Assembly: GCA_002721615.1 (NCBI GenBank)
Contig: PBKW01000009.1
Span: forward strand, 59,849-123,848
DNA: 64,000 bases
DNA from: Chloroflexota bacterium
GTDB lineage: Bacteria; Chloroflexota; Dehalococcoidia; Lucifugimonadales; Lucifugimonadaceae
Reading direction: 5' to 3'
Shown here: positions 54,045-62,783 of the stretch, piece by piece
Layout: every line of letters starts with the position of its first letter
Position numbering within the stretch: the stretch's first letter is position 1
Program-made: the position numbers and the translations under genes
Notes under the pieces: model-generated
Databases searched by the model: none
What the model was told of the DNA's origin: nothing
What the model saw: the letters and a program-made list of their open reading frames with translations, nothing else

Positions 54045-54134
54045 GTGAGTAAAGGATTAATTATTATGATTGTTGTGATGTTGTTAGTTATAGGTTTGGG
54101 TATTTTTTACATGGGTTTTGCTCAACCATATTAG
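54045..54134 (+). CDS. 29-residue single-pass membrane protein
   Basis: GTG start at 54045 with an AGGT ribosome-like site five bases before. The product is MSKGLIIMIVVMLLVIGLG, then IFYMGFAQPY: one short charged start, a hydrophobic helix and a short outside end. It ends by overlapping the convergent M20 gene by four bases. Function unknown; it may be a membrane regulator, or chance translation of a hydrophobic stretch. Confidence 0.5.
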   Translation: MSKGLIIMIVVMLLVIGLGIFYMGFAQPY

Positions 54135-55336
54135 GATTTGTTTTTATAGATTCCACAATATTCTATAGCTGTTAAAGCGTATATTTTTGAAGCTTCATGA
54201 AGACTATTTATTGAAATTTTCTCATGATCTGAGTGGGCAGTTTTATATTGTGGGCCAAAACCTACTGTCGGTATTTTTGTATGATAAGAATAAAGATTTG
54301 CGTCTGTTGATAAAGCCATGCCAATAATTTCTGGTGATTTTTTAGTTACTTTTTTACCAGCATTTTTTAATGAATTTATAATAGGGTGATCCAGAGACGT
54401 TTGAAAAGGTTGTTTTGTTGCATTTTCCTCTATAGTAAGATTAGTTTTTAAATTAGACTTTTTAGATATTTTCGAACAGATTCCTTGTAATTTTGAAAGT
54501 ATATCTTTCATTTTATAGTTAGGATTCCATCTCAAAGTTCCATTTATTGTTACATCTGAAGGTAAACGATTAAAGTAATCCCCTCCATTAATTTTTCCAA
54601 TATTTAATTGATTTCTTCCACATAATTGATGATATCCAGAATTTTCAAATTCCAATTCCAAGTTTTGCAATTCCATAAGTATTTTTCCTGCCCAGTAGAT
54701 TGGATTTTCTGAATAAGTTGTATTGATTGTATGAATAGAACCTTTTTCAGAATGAATGGTAATTGTAAAGTTTATAAATCCCATTCCTGCTGTCCATATA
54801 GCGTTTGGTCCTTCTGTAATTACTATTGCATCTGGAGTCATTTTTCTTGATTTTAATAATTCAATTAATCTTTTTGGACCCTCTTTTTGACCTATAGGTG
54901 TTTCGTGACCCACTACCGAAGTCAATGAAACATCTCCAGATAAATTTATTTTGGATCTTTTTATTGCTGAAATAGCATGAATCACTGCAATTAATCCACC
55001 TTTCATATCTTCAGCTCCCCTTCCAATGATCATATTATTTTTTATTTCAGGTGGATCACTTATTCCTATAGGAATAGTATCTATATGACCATTAAACATT
55101 AAGGATTTTCCACCTTCAGGATTTATTCCAGAAAGGCTCGTGTAAACATTTGGTCTTTTATCAATAAATTCATCTACAATAATGTGTAAATTTTCACGTT
55201 TAAGTATATTGATTAAAAAATCACAGCCTTTTTTTTCATTTCCAGTTTCACTTATAACATTTAGAAAATCTAAGGTATCTTCGGCTATTCTTTTTTCATT
55301 AATTGAATCTAGAATTCTTTGTATATTATCTTCCAT
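54131..55336 (-). CDS. M20-family metallopeptidase (ArgE/DapE/CPG2-like)
   Basis: A 401-residue zinc hydrolase. Metal-binding stretches are MFNGHIDTIP, GRGAEDMKGGLIAVI, a VVGHETPIG segment where the usual paired Glu residues read HE, ITEGPNA, and the C-terminal KTAHSDHEKISI. A dimerisation domain sits between. Members act on amino-acid amides, including acetylornithine, succinyl-diaminopimelate or dipeptides; the substrate is not clear from the sequence. It is not near other arg genes. Confidence 0.85.
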   Translation of the reverse strand: MEDNIQRILDSINEKRIAEDTLDFLNVISETGNEKKGCDFLINILKRENLHIIVDEFIDKRPNVYTSLSGINPEGGKSLMFNGHIDTIPIGISDPPEIKNNMIIGRGAEDMKGGLIAVIHAISAIKRSKINLSGDVSLTSVVGHETPIGQKEGPKRLIELLKSRKMTPDAIVITEGPNAIWTAGMGFINFTITIHSEKGSIHTINTTYSENPIYWAGKILMELQNLELEFENSGYHQLCGRNQLNIGKINGGDYFNRLPSDVTINGTLRWNPNYKMKDILSKLQGICSKISKKSNLKTNLTIEENATKQPFQTSLDHPIINSLKNAGKKVTKKSPEIIGMALSTDANLYSYHTKIPTVGFGPQYKTAHSDHEKISINSLHEASKIYALTAIEYCGIYKNKS

Positions 55337-55390
55337 ATTATTAGATTAGTTTATTGATAATTATAATCATTCTCTCTATAGTCTAAAATA

Positions 55391-55561
55391 ATGAATAAAT
55401 TAATTATAATACTTTTAGGGTTATTTTTTATTTCTGTAGGATTGCTAGTATATCAATATAGATTAGAAAATAATTTTCAAATGAAATTCGATGAAAACAG
55501 ACATACAAATACTAGTTATTTGAATGTAATGAAGGAAGTAGAAGAACAGTTATTTGATTGA
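55391..55561 (+). CDS. 56-residue single-pass membrane protein
   Basis: MNKLIIILLGLFFISVGLLV forms a hydrophobic helix, followed by YQYRLENNFQMKFDENRHTN and an acidic amphipathic end (SYLNVMKEVEEQLFD). It sits between the M20 gene and PhyH. A weak ribosome site precedes it. Not recognised. It looks like a small bitopic membrane protein with an acidic soluble tail. Confidence 0.55.
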   Translation: MNKLIIILLGLFFISVGLLVYQYRLENNFQMKFDENRHTNTSYLNVMKEVEEQLFD

Positions 55562-55597
55562 AATCATCAAAGAATTTTAATAAGAAAACAAAAATTT

Positions 55598-56605
55598 ATG
55601 GCTACTTTAACACAAGATCAGAGAGAACATTTTGAAGAATTTGGTTTTGTGAAAATTCAAGAATTACTTGATTCGGAAGAAATAATTAATCCTGTAATAG
55701 ATGAGTATCAAGGGGTTTTAGATAATTTAGTTGAGAATTTGTTTAATAATGGGAAAATAAAATCCAAATATAAAGATCTAGAATTTGGAGAGAGAGTAAC
55801 TAAAATTTATTCAGAAAGCGGTGAAGTGCATAATCAATTTTTTGATTTTTCTTTGCCTCAATCTAATATTAAAAGTGATACGCCTTTCTGGACTGGTCCT
55901 GCTGTTTTTAATGCAATTAGAAATTCAGAATTATTGGATATTATTGAAGGTTTTATTGGTTCAGAAATTTATTCTAATCCAATCCAACACGTAAGAATAA
56001 AAGTTCCTGAAAAAGATTGTCCCAGAGATAGTGATGGCAATGTTATTTTTGGGGCTACGCCATGGCATCAAGATGCTGGTGTAGCTACTGAAGAAATTGA
56101 TAAAACAGATATGCTTACAGTATGGTTTCCTCTCACAGATGCTAATGAAGAAAATGGTTGTTTACAGATCGTTCCAGGAAGTCATAAAGGAAAAGTTTTG
56201 ACTCATTGCCCTGGATTTGATTTAAAGACTAAGAAAAAAATTTCTAAATTGGGCCCTGGAGGCTTACAAATCCCTGAAAAATTATTTCAATCAGAAGATT
56301 CTATGCCTGTGCCTATGAAAAAAGGGGATGTATTGTTATTTACTAAGAAAACAGTTCATTCTGCATTACCAAATTTAAGTGATCAGATTAGATGGAGTTT
56401 TGATCTTAGATATCAACCTGTAGGTCAACCTACAGGTAGAGATATTTTTCCAGGTTTTGTCGCAAGAAGTAAAAATGATCCAGGTTCTGTGTTGAAAGAT
56501 CCTGATACTTGGAATCAAATGTGGAAAAATGCAAGAGATTTATTAGCGAATACTGAACAATATGAATTTAATCGTTGGGATGGTAATGATATTGCATGTG
56601 CTTAA
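55598..56605 (+). CDS. Phytanoyl-CoA dioxygenase (PhyH) family oxygenase
   Basis: A 335-residue Fe(II)/2-oxoglutarate oxygenase. Iron ligands: His157 and Asp159 in WHQDAG, and His254 in KKTVHSALP; Arg265 in QIRWSF is the likely 2-oxoglutarate partner. NEENGCLQIVPGSHKG is a typical PhyH stretch. Substrates in the family range from acyl-CoA to small natural products, so none is assigned. PhyH enzymes are numerous in SAR202-type genomes, which supports the taxonomic guess. It may be read alone or with the small genes around it. Confidence 0.87.
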   Translation: MATLTQDQREHFEEFGFVKIQELLDSEEIINPVIDEYQGVLDNLVENLFNNGKIKSKYKDLEFGERVTKIYSESGEVHNQFFDFSLPQSNIKSDTPFWTGPAVFNAIRNSELLDIIEGFIGSEIYSNPIQHVRIKVPEKDCPRDSDGNVIFGATPWHQDAGVATEEIDKTDMLTVWFPLTDANEENGCLQIVPGSHKGKVLTHCPGFDLKTKKKISKLGPGGLQIPEKLFQSEDSMPVPMKKGDVLLFTKKTVHSALPNLSDQIRWSFDLRYQPVGQPTGRDIFPGFVARSKNDPGSVLKDPDTWNQMWKNARDLLANTEQYEFNRWDGNDIACA

Positions 56606-56631
56606 AACTACAATTTTAATTTTTCTTCTCG

Positions 56632-56832
56632 ATGAATAAAAGATTAATTTTTGGAATATTTCTTGTAATAGTAGGGATAATTTATCTATTTAGAATAGGT
56701 GAATCTTTTAGTCAACTTTTAATTCTTTCAATAGGGATATATTTTTGTTTTATAGGAGCATCAAAAACAATTAGTTCGTCTAAGAAAAAAAAATCTGAAG
56801 AAGAGGATAATCAACCAAATCAAGATGATTGA
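56632..56832 (+). CDS. 66-residue two-helix membrane protein
   Basis: Two hydrophobic helices (LIFGIFLVIVGIIYLF and LLILSIGIYFCFIGA) with a charged, Lys/Glu/Asp-rich soluble tail (SSKKKKSEEEDNQPNQDD). Family unknown. Its 3' end overlaps the DUF1295 gene by eight bases, so the two may form a pair in the membrane. Confidence 0.68.
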   Translation: MNKRLIFGIFLVIVGIIYLFRIGESFSQLLILSIGIYFCFIGASKTISSSKKKKSEEEDNQPNQDD

Positions 56833-57709
56833 TAAAGATAAAATTAAGTTTTCAGGATATCTTTTTTTAATTCTTTTACTTTCATTTATTTTCACTTTAT
56901 TGATTAGCCCAAATACTATTAAAATAGGAGTTGTTTCATCAATAGTTATTTTTTCTGGAATAATATTTCTTTTTCAATGGATTTCTTTTATCCATTCATA
57001 TTATTTAAATTCAGAATATTATTTTGATCTTGTTGGATCCATGACATTTGTTTTGATTATAATTTCAGCATTTTTGCTTTCAGATTTAAAAGATTTAAGA
57101 TCCATATTACTTTTTTCTATTATTGTTATCTGGGGTATAAGATTGGGGTCATTTCTTTTTTTTAGAATTAGGTCAAAAGGATTTGATGATAGATTTTCAT
57201 TAATTAGGACTGATTTTTTCAAATTACTTTTTCTTTGGAATCTTCAAGGAATGTGGATTTTGTTTTCAATTTCTCCTGCTCTTATTTCATTACTTTCTGA
57301 AAAAAAAAATTCTATGGATTTTTTAGGATATTTAGGTTTTTCAGTTTGGGTTTTAGGATTTTTTTTGGAAGTTGTTGCTGATTATCAAAAAATGATTTTT
57401 AGATCTAAAAAAGAAAATAAAAACAAATTTATTAAACTAGGTCTGTGGGCTTATGTTCGTCATCCAAATTATCTAGGGGAGATTATTCTTTGGTTTGGAA
57501 TAAGTATTATTTGTTTTCCAGTGTTGATAGGTTGGCAATTATTGTCTTTATTGTCTCCAATTTTCGTAACAATATTATTAATTAAGATTAGTGGAGTGCC
57601 TATATTAGAGGAAAATAATAAAAAGAGATGGGGTGATAATATTGAATATTTAAATTACATCAACAATACTCCTATGATTATTCCAAGAATTCTAAAGAAA
57701 AAAAAGTAA
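56825..57709 (+). CDS. DUF1295/steroid 5-alpha-reductase-like membrane protein
   Basis: A 294-residue integral membrane protein with about eight hydrophobic segments. LWAYVRHPNYLGEIILWFGISI is the clear DUF1295 signature, shared with ICMT and sterol-reductase folds, which use NAD(P)H or SAM. The activity is unknown. Its start overlaps the preceding small membrane gene. The nearby PlsY-like and glycosyltransferase genes suggest a lipid-modifying cluster. Confidence 0.85.
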   Translation: MIDKDKIKFSGYLFLILLLSFIFTLLISPNTIKIGVVSSIVIFSGIIFLFQWISFIHSYYLNSEYYFDLVGSMTFVLIIISAFLLSDLKDLRSILLFSIIVIWGIRLGSFLFFRIRSKGFDDRFSLIRTDFFKLLFLWNLQGMWILFSISPALISLLSEKKNSMDFLGYLGFSVWVLGFFLEVVADYQKMIFRSKKENKNKFIKLGLWAYVRHPNYLGEIILWFGISIICFPVLIGWQLLSLLSPIFVTILLIKISGVPILEENNKKRWGDNIEYLNYINNTPMIIPRILKKKK

Positions 57710-57821
57710 AACTTTATTGAATTTTTTTATTTTTTTATAATGTCGATATAAACAAGTTGTATTTTAATAATCTCTTGTTTAGGTAGATTATGAAAAAGAA
57801 AATTAAATAACAGGCCTACTG

Positions 57822-58427
57822 ATGATTTTAATATTTTGGATATTAGTTGCCTTTTTTATTTCCAGTATTCCTTGGCCTATGGTTTTGGGATTCTTATTTT
57901 TGAATCGTGATATTCGAGAGATTGGAGATAATAATCCAGGTGGAACTAATGCTTGGAAAATGGGAGGATGGAAAATAGGAATCTCATCTATTTTTCTTGA
58001 TTTATCAAAAGCTTTTGTTCCAATTTATTGTGTTATTAATTTTACTGGAATTGAATCTTGGGGTATTAGTGCAGTAGCTGTAGGATCATTGCTTGGGAAT
58101 GCATTTACTCCTTTTCTAAAATTTAGAGGAGGTAAATCTTTAGCTGTTACAGGTGGAATATGGATAGCAATATCAAATGGATGGTTAATTATTCCTGTGA
58201 TGATATCCTTAGCAACTTTTCATTCTTTACAGAGAACTCATGTTTGGACAATTATTTTGACTATGTTTGTAATTCTCTCTTGGGTTATTCTAAGAGATTC
58301 TTCTACCTCTATTATTATTTTTTGGTTGTTTAATTTAAATTTAATAGTTTTAAAGCATAGAAATGAAATTATAGAAGGTATTATTCCTAGAAATTGGTTG
58401 ATGAATATTGTCAGGAAGCAAAAATGA
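57822..58427 (+). CDS. PlsY-like glycerol-3-phosphate acyltransferase (second copy)
   Basis: A 201-residue membrane protein with the three PlsY motifs in variant form: SIPWPMVLGFLF, then DIREIGDNNPGGTNAW, then GNAFTPFLKFRGGKSLAVTGG. It is clearly the PlsY family, but less standard than the copy at 40535-41182, which lies with gpsA. This copy overlaps the glycosyltransferase start by four bases (ATGA), so I infer a role in a special lipid rather than in bulk phosphatidate synthesis. Confidence 0.85.
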   Translation: MILIFWILVAFFISSIPWPMVLGFLFLNRDIREIGDNNPGGTNAWKMGGWKIGISSIFLDLSKAFVPIYCVINFTGIESWGISAVAVGSLLGNAFTPFLKFRGGKSLAVTGGIWIAISNGWLIIPVMISLATFHSLQRTHVWTIILTMFVILSWVILRDSSTSIIIFWLFNLNLIVLKHRNEIIEGIIPRNWLMNIVRKQK

Positions 58428-59608
58428 TCAATTATATATTTTTTTATTATTTATATTTTTTAGTAATTTTTTCTTTATTACTTTTGTTTATTACTTTAAT
58501 AAATATTTTTTTATCTTTTCTTTTTACTAGAAAAAATAAAAGAAATGACTCAATAGATATTTCATCTAAAGAACCATTGATTTCAGTACTTATTCCAGCT
58601 AGAGATGAAGAAGATAATATTCAAAGATGTATTAATTCATTGCTTAAACAAAGTTACTCTAATATTGAAGTTTTGATTTTAGATGATGATTCTAAGGATA
58701 ATACTTTTACTTTGGCTACAGAAATATCTGATTTAGATTCAAGAGTTAATGTTTATAAAGGAAAAAAGATTCCTAACGGATGGTTAGGTAAAAATTGGGC
58801 TTGTCATCAACTTAGTGAAAAGGCAAATGGAGAATTTCTTTTGTTTCTTGATTCAGATACAAATTTAAAACCCAATCTTCTTTCTGATTCTATAAAAATG
58901 CATATAAATGAGGATTTAGATCTTCTTACTTTGTTTCCTAAGAGAAAAGCATCTACTTTTATAGATAAAATTATTTCAGTGACCATAGGATGGATGATTT
59001 TTTCATGGATTCCAATATTTTTAGCTAACAAGTCAAAATTCCCATTTTTCTCAACTGCTTTTGGTCAATTCTTGTTATTTAAGAAGCATTCTTACCTCTT
59101 AATTGGAGGACATAAAACAATTAAAGTGGAAATTTTAGATGATTTCGAATTAGGGAGGAATATAAGTAGAAATAAATTAAAATTAAAAATGATTAATGGA
59201 GTGAAGGATATTGAGACTTTTTCCTATAGTTCTGAAAAAGAGGCGATTAAAGGTTTTTCGAGGACAATTTTCCCTTTCTTTTATCAAAGTTTAATCGGGT
59301 TTTTAATATTATGGTTTTTATTTATTTCTATAACCTTTATACCTTTTCTCATGATATTTGTTGAATTCTTCAATATTAATTTAGATGAAAATACAAATTC
59401 TTTAATCTTATTAACCTGGACTTTACTTACTTGTTCATGGATTTTGGCTGCTTTAAGATCTAAACAGAGTATTCTTTTAGCAATTTTGTTTCCTTTTGCA
59501 ACCTTAGTGACTTCAATAATAGGGTTTTATTCAGTTATTTCATTTTTTATTGATAATATTCATTGGAAGAACAGAAATGTGATTTATCAGAAAGAAAAAA
59601 ATAAATAA
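58424..59608 (+). CDS. Membrane glycosyltransferase, family 2 (CrtQ/HpnB-like)
   Basis: A 394-residue protein with one N-terminal and several C-terminal hydrophobic segments around a GT2 domain: LISVLIPARDEEDNIQRCI, VLILDDDSKDNT, the NGWLGKNWACHQL segment and LLFLDSDTNL (DxD). The WLGKNWA stretch is typical of carotenoid or hopanoid-type lipid glycosyltransferases. I start at the ATG at 58424, which overlaps the PlsY-like stop. The acceptor is probably a lipid; not certain. Confidence 0.85.
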   Translation: MINYIFFYYLYFLVIFSLLLLFITLINIFLSFLFTRKNKRNDSIDISSKEPLISVLIPARDEEDNIQRCINSLLKQSYSNIEVLILDDDSKDNTFTLATEISDLDSRVNVYKGKKIPNGWLGKNWACHQLSEKANGEFLLFLDSDTNLKPNLLSDSIKMHINEDLDLLTLFPKRKASTFIDKIISVTIGWMIFSWIPIFLANKSKFPFFSTAFGQFLLFKKHSYLLIGGHKTIKVEILDDFELGRNISRNKLKLKMINGVKDIETFSYSSEKEAIKGFSRTIFPFFYQSLIGFLILWFLFISITFIPFLMIFVEFFNINLDENTNSLILLTWTLLTCSWILAALRSKQSILLAILFPFATLVTSIIGFYSVISFFIDNIHWKNRNVIYQKEKNK

Positions 59609-59626
59609 GTAAGAATTAGGAGAAAT

Positions 59627-60112
59627 ATGGATATCAAAATTATTGATCAATATAAAATAACAAATAATCAAGTTTTAAATTATATTGACGATATTACTGA
59701 TGAAGAATCTAAGCGTATTTTTGAACCTTTGAATTGTATTAGTTGGACTTTAGGCCATTTAGCTAGATATAACAATCTTACTTTCGCAGCAAGATCTAGA
59801 GGAGTAGAAATACCTAATGAATTTAAAGATTTTGAAAATGGAGCTCCGCACTCTCAGAAAGATTTATCCTATGTAAAAGGTTTGTGGATTAAAACATTAA
59901 AAGATACTGAGAAGTTTTTAGATGGTTTAAATGAAAATGATTTAGTAAAAATTTTGGATAATGATTCAAATGCTGGTGATAATTTAGGCACTGTAATCAC
60001 TAGATTGATCTTTCACTCATGGAATCATCTGGGAGAAATTGCTTCAGTTAGACAATTGATAGGGAAAAACCCTGGAAATCCTGGATATGGAAAATGGGAT
60101 TGGAAATATTAG
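59627..60112 (+). CDS. DinB-like four-helix protein
   Basis: A 161-residue helical protein with the DinB-like His pattern: SWTLGHLARYNN, and SWNHLGEIASVRQLIGK. Members use a metal on a four-helix bundle as thiol-dependent transferases or are of unknown role. TTAGGAGAA precedes the ATG. It follows the glycosyltransferase gene, with no clear link to it. Confidence 0.8.
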   Translation: MDIKIIDQYKITNNQVLNYIDDITDEESKRIFEPLNCISWTLGHLARYNNLTFAARSRGVEIPNEFKDFENGAPHSQKDLSYVKGLWIKTLKDTEKFLDGLNENDLVKILDNDSNAGDNLGTVITRLIFHSWNHLGEIASVRQLIGKNPGNPGYGKWDWKY

Positions 60113-60211
60113 TTTTTTTATTCTATTTATCAAAAAATTAGTTTAAAGGAAAAAATGATACCTGAAAATAATGATTATACTTCTTTAGTTCCAAAGTATA
60201 TTTTTTAAATC

Positions 60212-60542
60212 ATGAAAAATGTTAAAGAGTATATTGAAGGAATAAAAACAATTCCATGGATTTCATTTGATGAATTAAATAATCAAATATTTATTTAATT
60301 CTCCTATTTCTTATGTGGAAAATGTGAAAACACCTGCATTGATTTTATGCGGCGAATTAGATTATAGGTGTCCTATTGAGCAAGCTGAACAATATTTTGT
60401 TGTATTGAAAAGGTTAAATAAAAATGTTCAATTTGTGAGATATCCTGAGGAGAATCATCAGATACTGAATCAGGGAAAACCAGATTTTGTGATAGATTAT
60501 TGGGCTAGAACTATAAATTTTTTTAAAGAATATCTTTATTGA
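60212..60542 (+). pseudogene. Remnant of an S9-family peptidase gene (C-terminal end only)
   Basis: The frame open from 60279 to 60542 carries SPISYVENVKTPALILCGE, LDYRCPIEQAEQYF, the EENHQ stretch and GKPDFVIDYW, matching the end of prolyl-oligopeptidase/acylaminoacyl-peptidase proteins with the catalytic Asp and His. The Ser nucleophile domain and propeller are missing. Just upstream, broken short frames occur (60212-60300, a 28-codon piece, and one before it), separated by stops. This looks like a decayed gene, not a small intact one. Confidence 0.75.
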
Positions 60543-60563
60543 TATTTTTTGGGGTTTCCAAAA

Positions 60564-62051
60564 TCATTTTCTATATATTTCTACTTTAGGGGAGAATTTA
60601 GAGTTTTTCTCCATTGGGAACATAGGTCTTTGGCAATTTTTATGTCCTAGACTGGATACATTAGCACTTGTAGCTCCAGGAGCATCAACATTAAAATTTT
60701 TTTTAACCCAATTATCATAAAATTCTGGCTCACAATGAGGAGATTTTACTATTACTGAATGAAAATCTTTGGGATTTAGTTTATTAACTAAGTATATTGA
60801 TCTATCTACTTGCATTACAGGATTACTAGTTACAACTATTGTTAAATTTCCAGATTTTAGAACGGCTGTTAAACCAGGAGTTTGTAAAAATCCCCACTTT
60901 TCTAACATAAAAGGTTCATTAGAAATAGAAATCACTTTCCATTCTAAGTTTAGTGGCTTGAATCTTTGATCAAATGCTCCTCCAACAGGGATTGTAATTT
61001 GAGATCCTTGCCCTTTTTGATGAGCAAATTTAGCAGCTTTGGGGTCAAGTAAAGTAGATAATATAGAATGTGGATAATTTTGTTGGATCATCTCTGAGAT
61101 AATAGCATTGCTGTCTCCCAAGGCACCAGAACTAGGAGCATCAGCAGCATCTGTATATGCGATTGTGCCTTCCATCTTTGATCCTAACTCAACAGATTTT
61201 TTAATATTTATTAATTTTGCTTGCATTTTTTTTCTATTTGGCCAAAAATCATTCGCCATTTTTAAAGCTGACTGTGAAGCTAGTTCTATATCATTGTCAG
61301 AAAAGACATAAGATTGACTACAGAGTTCTGGAACATCTGTAAATGGATTACCTATAAAAAAACCTGCAGATAATATTTTGTTATTCGAATTTAGAGATTT
61401 TGCATATTTTATCTGTTTACCAAAAATACCTTTTTCAGTAATTAATTCTTCTCCTCTAACTAATGTAGGAATTCTCACTCGGGCACATAATGGTTTTACT
61501 TTTTGATTCATGATCTTTTTCAACATTTTAAATGCTCTTTTCCCTGTATCAGCAAAATCAATATGTGGATAAGTATGTAAAGATGTGACACCATCACAAT
61601 TTTCCAGCATTTTTGTTGTAAGTACACCATGTAAATCTAAAGAAATTACTAAGGGGATATCTTGTCCAAGAATTTTTCTAATTTCTTCTAAAATAAAACC
61701 TTCTGGATCTAATTCTTCAGTAGTAGCCATAGATCCATGTAGAGAGATATATACTCCGTCTACTTTTCCTTTATGTTCCTCTATAGAATTGATAAGTTCG
61801 TTAGAGATTTTTAAAAAAGAAGTGTGTTCTAATATTCCTGCTGCATGTCCTTGAGCATTGTATGTGAACACAGGATGCATATTTTGTGTTTTCTCTATCT
61901 CTTCAATTACTCCTCCGATATAAGTATTTAACCCTTTATTGAACTTATATATTTCATTTCCTCTAGATATATCAAAAAAATCATATTTACATGTAACAGG
62001 ATTGAAAGAGGAGATTTCTTGAGTGCATCCAGCAATTAAAATTTTTTTCAT
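60564..62051 (-). CDS. M81-family metallopeptidase (MlrC-like)
   Basis: A 495-residue member of the M81/MlrC family, named for the last step of microcystin breakdown. Seen motifs: GCTQEISSFNPV, ISLHGSMATTEELDPEGF, ISLDLHGVLTTKML, THP/HTYPHIDFADTGKRA and the later TDAADAPSSGALGDSN and PVMQVDRSIY. The His/Asp pairs suggest a zinc site. True substrates in most hosts are unknown. The family is common in SAR202-type genomes. It stands alone, converging on the S9 remnant. Confidence 0.88.
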   Translation of the reverse strand: MKKILIAGCTQEISSFNPVTCKYDFFDISRGNEIYKFNKGLNTYIGGVIEEIEKTQNMHPVFTYNAQGHAAGILEHTSFLKISNELINSIEEHKGKVDGVYISLHGSMATTEELDPEGFILEEIRKILGQDIPLVISLDLHGVLTTKMLENCDGVTSLHTYPHIDFADTGKRAFKMLKKIMNQKVKPLCARVRIPTLVRGEELITEKGIFGKQIKYAKSLNSNNKILSAGFFIGNPFTDVPELCSQSYVFSDNDIELASQSALKMANDFWPNRKKMQAKLINIKKSVELGSKMEGTIAYTDAADAPSSGALGDSNAIISEMIQQNYPHSILSTLLDPKAAKFAHQKGQGSQITIPVGGAFDQRFKPLNLEWKVISISNEPFMLEKWGFLQTPGLTAVLKSGNLTIVVTSNPVMQVDRSIYLVNKLNPKDFHSVIVKSPHCEPEFYDNWVKKNFNVDAPGATSANVSSLGHKNCQRPMFPMEKNSKFSPKVEIYRK

Positions 62052-62167
62052 ATTTTAATATTCTATTGTTTTTAATTATCTTTATACTAGATTGTCACAC
62101 CTAGTTAATTTCTGTGCAATATTAAAAATATGATTATTGTATTTGAAAATTTCAGAAATTTTTAACT

Positions 62168-62623
62168 TTATCTGACAATGAATTTTCCAACTGTTCCACT
62201 AGAATAATGACCAGGAATATTACAGATAAATGCATATGTTCCAGGTTGTAAATCAGAGATTGCGCCTTTTCCATTTTGTCCTGGTTGCACATCAGATATT
62301 TCTAATAATACTTCTATTTCAGATAAATCAGCAGTTTCATCATCTAATATAGTGAAATCGTCATAACTACTCTGATTTAAAACATACATATTATGAACAA
62401 GTTTCCCTGCATTAGTTAGAGTGATTTCTATGTCACCAGGAGGAATGTGTTTTCCCATTTTATAGTTTGGAGTAGGTCTAACCTCCCACTCATTCATAAT
62501 GACTGATAATCTATTCACGGATTTTTCTGATATTTCTTTGCTTGATGCTTCATCAGAACTAGCTTGACTACAAGAGATAATAGTCATTGAAATTACCAAT
62601 AAAATAGTGTAAAAAATTTTCAT
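62168..62623 (-). CDS. Cupredoxin-like lipoprotein lacking the usual axial Met
   Basis: A 151-residue lipoprotein with lipobox TIISC (Cys18), an acidic/Ser-rich linker, then a cupredoxin fold. Copper ligands: His77 (KLVHNMYVL), Cys134 and His139 in FICNIPGHYSSG. The axial ligand, usually Met five residues after the second His, is Thr144. Such a site may bind copper with altered potential, or may have lost it. The redox partner is not in the window. Confidence 0.85.
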   Translation of the reverse strand: MKIFYTILLVISMTIISCSQASSDEASSKEISEKSVNRLSVIMNEWEVRPTPNYKMGKHIPPGDIEITLTNAGKLVHNMYVLNQSSYDDFTILDDETADLSEIEVLLEISDVQPGQNGKGAISDLQPGTYAFICNIPGHYSSGTVGKFIVR

Positions 62624-62763
62624 AATCGTCCCCAGTATTTAATGTTTTCCTTGATATTAATAATAATTTTTCAACAATCTGTAACAAATAGTATAAATAT
62701 GATTAAAATAGTCAAGAGTTCTAAGTTTAGAAAAATTTGGTTACTTGGTTGATTTTATAAGTT

Positions 62764-62778
62764 TTGTATAGAATACAA
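62764..62778 (+). promoter_or_regulatory. Dyad symmetry just before the propeller gene
   Basis: TTGTAT (62764-62769) and ATACAA (62773-62778) form a perfect 6-bp inverted repeat around AGA. It overlaps a -10-like TATAGAAT and sits five bases before the start ATG, with TTGGTT upstream at a promoter-like distance. It could be an operator or start-site hairpin. Weak evidence. Confidence 0.35.
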
Positions 62779-62783
62779 TTAAT

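Noticed and set aside
57717-57741. TTGAAT and TATAAT before the second plsY as a promoter
   Set aside because: A good -10, but the spacer is only 13 bases, so I do not call the pair.
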